From positions 124,001-188,000 of IMG/VR virus record IMGVR_UViG_3300044591_002232: 64,000 bases of DNA, one strand, 5' to 3'. The translations under genes were made by a program, and so were the position numbers. Source of the stretch: a virus. Position 1 is the first letter of the stretch, and every line of letters begins with the position of its first letter. Shown piece by piece: positions 55,821 through 63,497 of this stretch. The notes under the pieces were generated by a model. That model did no database searches, was not told the DNA's origin, and saw only the letters and a list, made by a program, of their open reading frames with translations.

Positions 55821-56242
55821 TTCAAAAAAGTCATCTAAAAAAAAGTATTCTTGATCAGGCCATTGCCGTTGCCATGGCCTCGGATGCCCCTAAGAAAATG
55901 GGAGCCATTCTTCTTAAGAGAAATAAAATCATTTCGGCTGCGGTTAATGATTATGAAAAGACCCATCCGGTTCAGTATTGGGCCGCTCAAAATGCTGCCA
56001 AGATCTTCAATGATGATTCTCTTGCAAAAAAGGTATTTTGTCATTGTGAGATAAATTGTCTAATTAAGGCAAAAGAGACCGCTGATACTATTGTTGTTTG
56101 CCGTGTTGGTGGTCATGGCAAGAAATACATAAGAAATGCCAGACCCTGTAAATTGTGTTCGGTTTTTCTTATAAAGAATAAAATTTATAATATCCATTAT
56201 TCCACCGATAATGGATTCGTTTATGAAAACTGGGAGGATTAA
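55817..56242 (+). CDS. Cytidine/dCMP deaminase-like protein
   Basis: 141 residues with the zinc deaminase motifs H76-x-E78 (CHCEINCLIKAKE) and P110-C111-x2-C114 (RPCKLC). The start is GTG. It may deaminate dCMP or a related nucleotide for dTMP supply; it is shorter than T4 Cd (193), so the substrate is open. Neighbours overlap tightly. Confidence 0.8.
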   Translation: MIQKSHLKKSILDQAIAVAMASDAPKKMGAILLKRNKIISAAVNDYEKTHPVQYWAAQNAAKIFNDDSLAKKVFCHCEINCLIKAKETADTIVVCRVGGHGKKYIRNARPCKLCSVFLIKNKIYNIHYSTDNGFVYENWED

Positions 56243-56243
56243 A

Positions 56244-56396
56244 ATGTCACTTATTTCACAAAAAGATCGAAAACTTGCTATTGAGGCCTTGGAGTCTTAT
56301 GCATATAAGTTCGATCTATCACAAGAAAAACGGATGGAGCTAAATGCCTTGATCAATTGGATTAAGTTAGAAATTTATAAGAACGAGCCGGTTTAA
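56244..56396 (+). CDS. Small hypothetical protein, 50 aa
   Basis: 50 residues from ATG 56244, preceded by GGGAGG. Starts MSLISQKDRKLAIEALESYA, helical and acidic/basic mixed. The longer frame starts inside the deaminase gene. Confidence 0.6.
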   Translation: MSLISQKDRKLAIEALESYAYKFDLSQEKRMELNALINWIKLEIYKNEPV

Positions 56397-56409
56397 GAAC
56401 TGGCACATA

Positions 56410-56445
56410 CGCCTTACTTTAGGATTTATCTGTGCTATATACTAT
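56410..56445 (+). promoter_or_regulatory. Probable early promoter of the NAD salvage operon
   Basis: TTACTT at 56413-56418, then 16 bases ending TGTGC, then TATATA or TATACT. The TGC before the -10 box is as in the stronger early promoters here. The -35 match is weak. Confidence 0.5.
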
Positions 56446-56495
56446 GGATGTGGGATAGACCACGCCAAACTTAAAATTCTAAGGAGTTTAGAATC

Positions 56496-57542
56496 ATGAA
56501 AAAATACGACGCAATTGTTTTTATTGGAAGATTTCAGCCTTTTCATAATGCTCATCTAGAAATTGTAAAAAGAGCATATGAACTGACTGATAATCTCATT
56601 ATGATTATTGGTTCTCAGTATAAACCAGTAACCTACAAAAATCCATTTCAAATTTCTCTTGAGCACCTGAATACTCATAGTTACTGGTCTGCCTTGAGGC
56701 AATCCATTTTAGAAGTGACTTCAGAAGAAGCTCCACTAGAAATTGAAATTCAAGAAGATATTTATGGTGATACCAAGTGGTGTAATGAAGTTCAAGAAAA
56801 GGTAAAATATTGTCTTGAGACTATTTCACCATCTGCTAATGTTGGTATCATCGGTTGTGAAAAAGACGAGACTTCTTATTACCTGAAGATGTTTCCACAA
56901 TGGGAACTAATTGAGGTTCCTCTTGAGCAAAATCTAAGTGCAACTCAGATCAGGGAACTCTACTTTGTAGAAGAACCGAATATGGACTTTGTGAAAAGTG
57001 TTGTTCCAGAACAAATCTTCAACTATCTTGATAGTATGAAGAGTTCTGAATGGCATAATCATATCGTAAATGAGCGTAGATTTGTCGAGAAATATAAGTC
57101 TCAGTATGCTTCCTTGCCCTGGCCACCAATTTTTGTTACAGTAGATTCTGTAGTGTTTCAATCTGGTCATGTCTTGATGGTCCGTAGAAATGCCTATCCT
57201 GGAAAGGGCCTGATTGCCTTGCCAGGCGGTTTTCTAGACGCAAACACCGATTCCTCCCTAGAAGATGCTATGATTCGAGAACTCCGAGAGGAAACCGGAC
57301 TTAAGGTTCCTTCTCCGGTTCTTCGTGGATGTATTAAAAATACTCATGTATTTGATGATATTTATAGAAGCAGCCGAGGGCGAACAATTACTCATGCCTT
57401 TAATATTGTTCTTCCTGATGGAGAACTTCCAAGAGTAAAAGGTGGTTCTGATGCTGATAAGGCATTCTGGATTCCTTTCTCTGAACTTGACCCAAGAGAG
57501 TGCTTTGAAGACCATTATCAAATTATTCGATATTTTATATGA
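56496..57542 (+). CDS. nadM: Bifunctional NMN adenylyltransferase / Nudix hydrolase (NadM)
   Basis: 348 residues. N-terminal nucleotidyltransferase domain with GRFQPFHNAH (near residue 12) and the second motif NLSATQIREL. C-terminal Nudix domain from about 210 with the box GGFLDANTDSSLEDA and RELREETGL. It joins NMN and ATP to NAD(+); the Nudix part likely hydrolyses ADP-ribose or similar. AAGGAG sits in the loop of a small hairpin before the ATG. Overlaps the macro-domain gene by 4 bases. Confidence 0.93.
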   Translation: MKKYDAIVFIGRFQPFHNAHLEIVKRAYELTDNLIMIIGSQYKPVTYKNPFQISLEHLNTHSYWSALRQSILEVTSEEAPLEIEIQEDIYGDTKWCNEVQEKVKYCLETISPSANVGIIGCEKDETSYYLKMFPQWELIEVPLEQNLSATQIRELYFVEEPNMDFVKSVVPEQIFNYLDSMKSSEWHNHIVNERRFVEKYKSQYASLPWPPIFVTVDSVVFQSGHVLMVRRNAYPGKGLIALPGGFLDANTDSSLEDAMIRELREETGLKVPSPVLRGCIKNTHVFDDIYRSSRGRTITHAFNIVLPDGELPRVKGGSDADKAFWIPFSELDPRECFEDHYQIIRYFI

Positions 57543-58030
57543 AAACTATCAAAGGAGATCTAATTAAACTTGCCGAAAAAGGTAATTTTGATATTATTAT
57601 TCAAGGTTGTAACTGCTATAATGTTATGGGTGGGGGGTTGGCAAAACAACTTGCAGACCGATATCCCAAAGTAAAACAAGCGGATATGTGTACAACTAGG
57701 GGGGATAAATTAAAGTTGGGTAGGTTTACTACGGCTCAAATAAACACAGGAAAAACAATTTTTACTGTGATAAATGCCTACACTCAGTATGAAATGAGTA
57801 ATACTAAAGATGTATTTGAATATGGTGCCTTTGAAAAATTCTTAGAGTTATTTTCTAAATGTGTCCCTGATTATACACGGGGACCACATAGAAAAGTAAG
57901 CATTGGATTCCCTCAAATTGGCGCTGGACTTGCTGGTGGTGATTGGAGTAGAATTTCCAAAATGATTGAAAAGTTTTCAGAAGACGTTTCTGATTATGCT
58001 GATGTCACAGTAGTAGAATATCAACCTTGA
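57539..58030 (+). CDS. Macro-domain (ADP-ribose-binding) protein
   Basis: 163 residues. DIIIQGCNCYNVMGGGLAKQ is the ADP-ribose-binding loop of macro domains; FPQIGAGLAGGDW is the second loop; VINAYTQYE lies between. Members bind or hydrolyse ADP-ribose derivatives. Located inside the NAD operon, it probably deals with ADP-ribose products, perhaps reversing ADP-ribosylation or recycling NADase products. Confidence 0.85.
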   Translation: MKTIKGDLIKLAEKGNFDIIIQGCNCYNVMGGGLAKQLADRYPKVKQADMCTTRGDKLKLGRFTTAQINTGKTIFTVINAYTQYEMSNTKDVFEYGAFEKFLELFSKCVPDYTRGPHRKVSIGFPQIGAGLAGGDWSRISKMIEKFSEDVSDYADVTVVEYQP

Positions 58031-58041
58031 GGTAAAAAATT

Positions 58042-58350
58042 ATGCCATGCTTTACACCGGAACCTACGCAAGAAGAAATTAAACTCGAACAAAAAAGTAA
58101 TAACAATAAAAAATATGGAATTAATAAAACTAATTCTGAATTAATTACATATTTGTTGAATATGTGTTGTGAAATGGGGGAAGTAATTTTTGAGCTTCAT
58201 ATGCAACATAGACTATCTAATGATACTTTGGCATGGTATCAGCAACATAGAGATAGAGATGATAAGGTAAAGGAAATTCAAACTGAATTATCTAAATTAG
58301 CCTTAAAAAAAGAAAGTCTTGAGCGAGAACTTAAGGCATTGAATGCTTGA
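58042..58350 (+). CDS. Conserved phage hypothetical protein, 102 aa
   Basis: 102 residues. MPCFTPEPTQEEIKLEQKSN opening, a central ELITYLLNMCCEMGEVIFEL, and a C-terminal coiled coil (LALKKESLERELKALNA). Related small proteins occur in many tailed phages; no function known. Confidence 0.7.
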   Translation: MPCFTPEPTQEEIKLEQKSNNNKKYGINKTNSELITYLLNMCCEMGEVIFELHMQHRLSNDTLAWYQQHRDRDDKVKEIQTELSKLALKKESLERELKALNA

Positions 58351-58421
58351 CAGGTGTTAAAGTCATAAAAACACAATCAGGCGATAGACGCCGAAATTAA
58401 ACCTATTTTAAGGAGTTTAAA

Positions 58422-58955
58422 ATGGACCTAAACAAAAATTTACTGCTCAATTCGGATTCTTACAAGTATTCGCAGTTTAATCAATATCCCCCACAGACGG
58501 AAGGTGTATTTTCTTACATTGAAAGTCGTGGTGGTCATCACGATGAAACTCTCTTCTTTGGTCTTCAGATGTTTCTAAAAGACTATCTGATGAAGCCAAT
58601 TAGAATGGAAGATATTGATATTGCCGAGGCAATTATTCAGGCTCACGGTGAACCATTCTACCGTGGTGGTTGGGAATACATCGTCAAAAAGCACGGTGGA
58701 CATCTCCCCGTAAGAATCAAGGCTGTCCCTGAAGGAATGGTAATTCCTGTCAAGAATGTTTTGCTTACAATTGAAAATACCGACCCAAATTGCTACTGGT
58801 TGACTAGTTTCTTAGAGACTGCTCTACTTCGCTCGATTTGGTATCCGACGACAGTTGCGAGTAATTCTTATAATTCTAAGAAACTTATTCTCAATTATCT
58901 TATCCGCAATGGAGACCCAAATCTTATTGATTTTAAACTTCATGATTTTGGTGCT
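58422..58955 (+). CDS. nadV: NadV (nicotinamide phosphoribosyltransferase), exon 1
   Basis: Codons 1-178, ending FKLHDFGA. The frame reads 3 bases past the splice site before a stop, so the exon end is set by intron structure: exon GGTGCT pairs with the internal guide GGCACC with U-G at the junction. NNLxSDSYKYSQF-like start (LLNSDSYKYSQFNQYPP) and EGMVIPVKNVLLTIENTD are typical. The enzyme makes NMN from nicotinamide and PRPP. AAGGAG is in a hairpin loop just upstream. Confidence 0.93.
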
Positions 58956-59184
58956 TAACTCGGGCACCTAACTTTGTGAATTGCTGGAACCCCTAAGTTG
59001 TTTATACAATATGGAAATCAGCAGCCAAGACTACTATTAGTAGTAAGGTTCAGAGGCCATCGAAAGGGTTATTATTAATAACACTAAGTAGAGTACACTC
59101 AAGCGAGTGGAAGCGCAAAGACAGTAAAAAATACTGTAAGATATGGTCCAATCTTTATCGAAAGATAAAGCAGTTCGTATTCAA

Positions 59185-59192
59185 CATAAATA
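59185..59192 (+). promoter_or_regulatory. Late box CATAAATA in the intron
   Basis: CATAAATACT lies 27 bases before the intron ORF start, suggesting late expression independent of the early nadV transcript. Confidence 0.55.
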
Positions 59193-59219
59193 CTTCTAGA
59201 CCAAAATCATAAAATATTT

Positions 59220-59864
59220 ATGTTAAAATTATTAGAAACCGTACCTAGTTTAGAAACATTTAGAGGCTATTCAATTTCTGATGATGGAAGAATTTTTTCT
59301 CATAAGACTAATAAATTTTTAAAACCATCCATAAGAATGGGAAATGGGTGTGCTTATGAAAGAATTGGTTTGACAGATTCAAATAGAGTCCGTAAAACAT
59401 TTTCAATTCATAGACTCGTTTGCATAGCTTTTAAATACAATCCCAATCATTTAAATTTAACTGTAAATCATATAGATGAAAATACTTTTAATAATCGTAT
59501 TGAAAATCTAGAATGGTTAACAATTGGAGAAAATATTAGATACTCTAAAGCAAATAAAACTTATGTTGGGGATCCTGATAAACTTACAACAGAGTTTAAT
59601 GAGGGTGACTACACAGTAAAAGAATTTGCCGAAAAGTATAATACTCCTTTAAATACTATGTGGGATATTTTAAATAAACTAAGTTCAACACAAAACAACA
59701 GAAAAAGAAGAGTATTTAATAAAGAGCTACGACTAGAAATTGCTTTAATGAGAAAATCAGGAAAGTCATTGAAAGAAGTTGCCAAATACTTTAATTGTTC
59801 TGAATCTATGGTTTCTAAGGTGTTTGATGAATACGAACGGGGTGTGTTTAGCGACCACACTTGA
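59220..59864 (+). CDS. Intron-encoded HNH homing endonuclease
   Basis: 214 residues. NUMOD4-like N-terminus (YSISDDGRIFSHKTNKFLKP), HNH core SIHRLVCIAFKYNP ... TVNHIDENTFNNRIENLEWL, then two DNA-binding segments (YTVKEFAEKYNTPLNTMWDI and KSLKEVAKYFNCSESMVSKV). It lies wholly inside the intron and ends 9 bases before the 3' splice site. It should cut intron-less nadV near the insertion point. Confidence 0.9.
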   Translation: MLKLLETVPSLETFRGYSISDDGRIFSHKTNKFLKPSIRMGNGCAYERIGLTDSNRVRKTFSIHRLVCIAFKYNPNHLNLTVNHIDENTFNNRIENLEWLTIGENIRYSKANKTYVGDPDKLTTEFNEGDYTVKEFAEKYNTPLNTMWDILNKLSSTQNNRKRRVFNKELRLEIALMRKSGKSLKEVAKYFNCSESMVSKVFDEYERGVFSDHT

Positions 59865-59873
59865 ATAACTCCG

Positions 59874-60770
59874 CGAGGAGTATCTTCTTTAGAATCCGCA
59901 GGAATTGGTGGACTAGCTCACCTAGTCAACTTTAAAGGAACTGATACTGTTGCGGCACTTCTTTATGGTAAAGAATTTTATCACGAAGATATTGCCGGAT
60001 TTAGTATCCCAGCATCCGAACATAGTGTTGCGTGCTCGTATAATGCAATTCCAACTGTAGAAATAATTGATGAAAAAAATGAATTATCTTACATTCGTAG
60101 AATGTTAGAATTTTTATACACCCATCAAATGGTATCTATTGTTGGTGATGCATACGACATTTATAATTTTATAAATTTAATGGGTAGTATAAAAGATGAA
60201 ATTATTGAAAAAACAAAAGATAACAAATTTGTAATTCTTCGCCCAGACAGTGGAAACCCAGTGGAGGTTGTTTTAAAGTGCGCCCAACTTTTGGATAATC
60301 ACTTTGGAAGTACTATGAACTCTAAGGGTTATAAGGTTCTAAATCACGTCAGACTCATTCAAGGGGACGGTGTGAATTATGAAACTATTGACCGGGTTCT
60401 TCACGTTCTAGAAGCAAATGGATACAGTTCGGATAACATTGCCTTCGGTCAAGGTGGCGGATTGCTTCAACACGTAAATCGTGATGATTTTAAATTCGCA
60501 ATGAAGTGCAGTTCGGTAAATGTAAACGGAACCTGGCGTGACGTTTATAAAGACCCTGTAACCGACCCAGGCAAAACATCTAAAAAAGGTAGACTTCAGC
60601 TCATCAAAAATGAACAAGGAGAATATCAGACTGTTCCAGAAAGACCCTGGAATAAAGACGAGTTAGTAACTATTTATGAGAATGGTCAACTTTTGGTTGA
60701 TTATACTCTTGAGCATGTAAGAATTAATGCAAGCCAATGCTTGCACAATTTCTTCGCTAAAGCAGAGTGA
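59874..60770 (+). CDS. nadV: NadV, exon 2
   Basis: 298 codons starting RGVSSLESAGIGGLAHLVNF, same frame as exon 1 after splicing (476 residues in total; human NAMPT 491). The Arg of RGVSS matches the substrate-binding Arg196 of human NAMPT; the Asp of FKGTDT and His of PASEHS match Asp219 and His247. VILRPDSGNPVEVV and FGQGGGLLQ are phosphoribosyl-binding parts. There is no start codon at the exon start, so it depends on splicing. Confidence 0.94.
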   Translation, partial: RGVSSLESAGIGGLAHLVNFKGTDTVAALLYGKEFYHEDIAGFSIPASEHSVACSYNAIPTVEIIDEKNELSYIRRMLEFLYTHQMVSIVGDAYDIYNFINLMGSIKDEIIEKTKDNKFVILRPDSGNPVEVVLKCAQLLDNHFGSTMNSKGYKVLNHVRLIQGDGVNYETIDRVLHVLEANGYSSDNIAFGQGGGLLQHVNRDDFKFAMKCSSVNVNGTWRDVYKDPVTDPGKTSKKGRLQLIKNEQGEYQTVPERPWNKDELVTIYENGQLLVDYTLEHVRINASQCLHNFFAKAE

Positions 60771-60809
60771 TATAAATACCTCAGGTTTAAATAACTTGAG
60801 GTGTTTTTT
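60771..60809 (+). promoter_or_regulatory. Late promoter plus hairpin before 60810 gene
   Basis: TATAAATA (60771-60778) directly after the nadV stop. ACCTCAGGTT / AACTTGAGGT (60778-60802, one G-U) with GTTTTTT after it looks like the nadV terminator; its right arm also holds the GAGGTG ribosome site of the next gene. Confidence 0.7.
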
Positions 60810-61046
60810 ATGCTTAAAATTAGATGTAGAATGTGTGGAAATGAGGTACATGGTTTTGGAACCTGCGGGTGTCCAAATATGGCATCTATCCGCAACGATA
60901 AAATCACGGCCCTGGATCTGTCTCAGGTGGTTATGCTTGAGACTTATGAAAAGGCCTCAAATAAGCATCTGACCAATTCGGATCTTATGTGGCAAGAGGA
61001 AAGGAAACAACGTGGAGTAAAAAGGCTGGACTTTGAAGTTCGATAA
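60810..61046 (+). CDS. Small Cys-rich zinc-ribbon-like protein, 78 aa
   Basis: 78 residues from ATG 60810. Cysteines CRMCG near residue 6 and CGCPN near 20 could bind zinc. Then ALDLSQVVMLETYEKAS. Conserved-looking cyanophage small protein of unknown function. Confidence 0.7.
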   Translation: MLKIRCRMCGNEVHGFGTCGCPNMASIRNDKITALDLSQVVMLETYEKASNKHLTNSDLMWQEERKQRGVKRLDFEVR

Positions 61047-61058
61047 ATAGAATTAAAA

Positions 61059-61430
61059 ATGTTATACAAACAATTTCTTGTAGAGTCTAGAGAAAAACAG
61101 ATTCAGTCCTTTACTAGTTTTGTAAAGGACTATCTTGGCCTAGATGATCTACCAGAGATTGTTATTATTAATGATCCAAAGTTTTCTATTGAAAACAAAA
61201 CCTTTGGATGTTTTGATCTTATGAATGATATTATTAAAATTCAAATAGCTAACAGACATCCGTTGGACGTGATGAGAACTTTGGCTCATGAGATGGTGCA
61301 TTACAAGCAGAAAATTTCAGGGGCAGAATTAGATCCAACATCTGGATCAGATTGTGAAAATGAGGCAAACTCTGTTGCTGGAGAAATTATGCGTCATTAT
61401 ACAAAAACCATCGAAAATCACGGGTACTAA
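61059..61430 (+). CDS. Zinc metallopeptidase-like protein
   Basis: 123 residues with HEMVH (77-81, in TLAHEMVHYKQKISG), the HExxH zinc motif, and a possible third ligand Glu in CENEANSVAGEIM. Too short for known classes; could be a minimal protease acting on host or virion proteins. Confidence 0.75.
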   Translation: MLYKQFLVESREKQIQSFTSFVKDYLGLDDLPEIVIINDPKFSIENKTFGCFDLMNDIIKIQIANRHPLDVMRTLAHEMVHYKQKISGAELDPTSGSDCENEANSVAGEIMRHYTKTIENHGY

Positions 61431-61433
61431 ACA

Positions 61434-61580
61434 TTGGACGAAACAACTAGAGAAAATTGGAAAAAAGTCAAAGAAGCCATGGAGGCATCAGGAAATACAA
61501 ACAATATGTATTATAAAAGAGCCTGTCAAATCTTAAAAGGCGGTGGTGATCCATTAGAAAAATTATTGAACGATGATTAA
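61434..61580 (+). CDS. Small conserved protein with TTG start, 48 aa
   Basis: TTG start at 61434, four bases after the previous stop. Starts MDETTRENWKKVKEAMEASG, then YYKRACQILKGGGDPLEKLL. I recognise this pattern from other T4-like cyanophages. Overlaps the next frame by 8 bases. Confidence 0.6.
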   Translation: MDETTRENWKKVKEAMEASGNTNNMYYKRACQILKGGGDPLEKLLNDD

Positions 61581-61713
61581 AGAAGAAGATTATAGAGATT
61601 TGTTTGAGAGAGTCTGGCATTTAAAAGTCCAAGAACTCATGCATGAACCATATGATGATGACATGATTAACGACGATTTCTGGACTCATGAAAACCAAAC
61701 GAACTATCTTTGA
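61573..61713 (+). CDS. Small acidic hypothetical protein, 46 aa
   Basis: ATG 61573 to TGA 61711-61713. Starts MIKEEDYRDLFERVWHLKVQ. Tight overlaps on both sides support it. Confidence 0.55.
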   Translation: MIKEEDYRDLFERVWHLKVQELMHEPYDDDMINDDFWTHENQTNYL

Positions 61714-62134
61714 TTGGGCCAAGATTAGCCTGATTATTGAGGCGATTATTGAATTTATTTCTAGGGTGTTTAAGATTCCCAAGGATAAATTATGGCCCCT
61801 GGTTGATGAAATTCAAAGAGAATTTCATAAAAGAGGCTGGATCGATAATACCCTAAATGAGTACATTATAAAAACCCCAGAACTTCTTGATCAAAGGGTC
61901 GAGAGGGATGTTGATAAGGCAATAGAAAATTATGAGAAATTAGAAGAACCTGAACCGGTTAATATGGTCAATGAGACTATTTTAAAAGAAATAGAAACTG
62001 GTGATTATACCGAAGAGCAAAAAAAGATTATTAAAGATGCCGTTTTTTATGAAAAAGAGCCTGATGGAAGTACTGCTCAGAGTCTTTTAGGTGGGGAAAT
62101 TGGCATAAAGGCCCCGTGGGTTCACAAAGATTGA
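61688..62134 (+). CDS. Hypothetical protein, 148 aa
   Basis: 148 residues. Amphipathic/hydrophobic N-terminus (TIFDWAKISLIIEAIIEFIS), acidic middle (EKLEEPEPVNMVNE). Possibly membrane-associated. Unknown. Confidence 0.68.
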   Translation: MKTKRTIFDWAKISLIIEAIIEFISRVFKIPKDKLWPLVDEIQREFHKRGWIDNTLNEYIIKTPELLDQRVERDVDKAIENYEKLEEPEPVNMVNETILKEIETGDYTEEQKKIIKDAVFYEKEPDGSTAQSLLGGEIGIKAPWVHKD

Positions 62135-62157
62135 AAGGTGTGCTATATAGATTATAA

Positions 62158-62232
62158 CCGGTTATCGCCTAACTTGGTATGGCACCTCCTTTGGGAGGAG
62201 GAAAAATTTAAGTTCAAATCTTAATAACCGGA
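62158..62232 (+). tRNA. tRNA-Pro (anticodon UGG)
   Basis: Acceptor CCGGTTA (62158-62164) pairs with TAACCGG (62225-62231), discriminator A. D arm GCC...GGC with TTGGTA loop. Anticodon stem CCTCC/GGAGG, loop TTTGGGA, anticodon TGG at 62192-62194. T arm TTAAG-TTCAAAT-CTTAA. No encoded CCA. It reads CCA and CCN proline codons. Confidence 0.88.
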
Positions 62233-62274
62233 TTGGCCCTAGTGCCAAACACACACAAACACAGGAGAAAACAA

Positions 62275-62448
62275 ATGACACCTTATGAATTACGCTTTCA
62301 AATTTTTCAGGAAGCCAGACTAATTGCTACCGAAGATTTTGCAAATAAAAGAGAAGCTGCCAGGGAAGGCACGTACACTCCATTCCCTACAGTAGAACAG
62401 ATCGAAGTCCTGGCTGATCAGATCAAGGATTTTGTCGAAGAGAAGTAG
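62275..62448 (+). CDS. Small conserved hypothetical protein, 57 aa
   Basis: 57 residues from ATG 62275 (AGGAGA 10 bases before; the longer frame runs into the tRNA spacer). MTPYELRFQIFQEARLIATE and EQIEVLADQIKDFVEE. Related small proteins are found in many cyanophages. Confidence 0.72.
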   Translation: MTPYELRFQIFQEARLIATEDFANKREAAREGTYTPFPTVEQIEVLADQIKDFVEEK

Positions 62449-62524
62449 ACAATTTTTGAACTGTCCATGAAATTGGATTTCCAATCAAATCTGTCTTATA
62501 CTCATTCAAGTGAGACAAATTTTT

Positions 62525-63283
62525 ATGGACAGTTTAGGAGATCTTCTAAAATCCCAAGAACAAATAGAGGCCGGAAGAAAAGCCGATCCCTTTTTGCCTC
62601 TTATGGCAAGAATTGATGGTAAATGTTTTAGCAAATTTACCAAAGGACTCAAAAGACCTTTTGATGCGAAATTTGTAGAGTTAATGGTTGAAACCACCAA
62701 CCATTTGGTAAATGAAAGTGAGTCTCTTTTGGGTTATTGTCAATCAGACGAGATTACTCTGTATTGGTATCTCGATAAGGGAAATTATTCTAATAGGGAA
62801 TTCTGGTTTTCAGGTAAGTTCCAAAAGTTAACTTCTGTTCTTGCATCAACCGCGACCTCATTTTTTGTTGCAAATCTTCAAAAATTTCTTCCTGAAAAAG
62901 TGGGTCAATATCCGACTTTCGATGCAAGGGTTTGGTCTGTTCCTGATTTAGAGCATGTTTATAAAAACTTTCTTTGGCGGTTTAAGGATGCCCAAAAGAA
63001 CTCCGTTTCAATGTATGCAAGACATTTCTTTTCTCATAAAAATTTACAGAATAAAACTGGAAACGAAATGAAAGAAATGTTAAAAGAAATTGGAAATCCT
63101 TGGGAAGATCTACCAGATTTCTTTAAATCTGGAACCTATATAAAAAGAAAACGGATCTTGCTTGATCCATCCCAATGCTTAGATGTTCCAGAAAAATACA
63201 GACCACTTGAGCCTATTATTAGAACTACTGTTTCTGTCTGGAACCCACCCGAAACAATTTCACCTGAATGGTTTAACTTATGA
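62525..63283 (+). CDS. Thg1-like 3'-5' nucleotidyltransferase
   Basis: 252 residues from ATG 62525; the GTG at 62510 is less likely because MDSLGD matches the usual M-x-x-LGD start. Motifs RIDGKCFSKFTKG (29-41) and QSDE (73-76) match the metal-binding Asp-Gly and SDE of Thg1 enzymes. Thg1-like proteins add nucleotides 3'-5', for example to repair 5' ends of tRNAs. A tRNA gene lies 300 bases upstream. Confidence 0.85.
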   Translation: MDSLGDLLKSQEQIEAGRKADPFLPLMARIDGKCFSKFTKGLKRPFDAKFVELMVETTNHLVNESESLLGYCQSDEITLYWYLDKGNYSNREFWFSGKFQKLTSVLASTATSFFVANLQKFLPEKVGQYPTFDARVWSVPDLEHVYKNFLWRFKDAQKNSVSMYARHFFSHKNLQNKTGNEMKEMLKEIGNPWEDLPDFFKSGTYIKRKRILLDPSQCLDVPEKYRPLEPIIRTTVSVWNPPETISPEWFNL

Positions 63284-63495
63284 AATCAACTGAATTTTGC
63301 TATTGGCTACAAGGTTATTTTGAACTTCGTCGCGGCGAGGCTCAATCTGGTATGTCTCTTACTCATGAGCAGGTAGAGATTATTGAGAGGCATCTTGCCC
63401 TGGTTTTTAAACATGAAATTGACCCGTCTTATGGTCCTCCTTCTCACCAGAATCAGTTAAATCAGATTCATGGCGGCGAACTTATGAGGTGCTGA
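63280..63495 (+). CDS. Small conserved hypothetical protein, 71 aa
   Basis: 71 residues. MKSTEFCYWLQGYFELRRGE then LTHEQVEIIERHLALVFKHE, a pattern I know from T4-like phages, function unknown. Overlaps the Thg1 stop by ATGA. Confidence 0.72.
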   Translation: MKSTEFCYWLQGYFELRRGEAQSGMSLTHEQVEIIERHLALVFKHEIDPSYGPPSHQNQLNQIHGGELMRC

Positions 63496-63497
63496 TT

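Larger units (their letters stand above)
58956..59873 (+). mobile_element. Group I intron in nadV with HNH endonuclease ORF
   Basis: P1: exon GGTGCT (58950-58955) with GGCACC (58963-58968), U-G at the splice site. P10: CTCG (58959-58962) with exon 2 CGAG (59874-59877). Core motifs follow: GAATTGCTGGAACCCCTAA, CAGCAGCCAAG, TTCAGAG and the P7 signature AAGATATGGTCC (about 59140-59151). Last base is G (59873). Removal of 918 nt joins the exons in frame (GCT-CGA). Confidence 0.92.

Noticed and set aside
58347-58375. TTGACA before nadV as a promoter
   Set aside because: No acceptable -10 box lies 16-18 bases downstream; nadV can be read from the nadM promoter.
61042-61049. GATAAATA before the metallopeptidase gene as a late promoter
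   Set aside because: Only 9 bases from the start codon, leaving no room for a normal leader.
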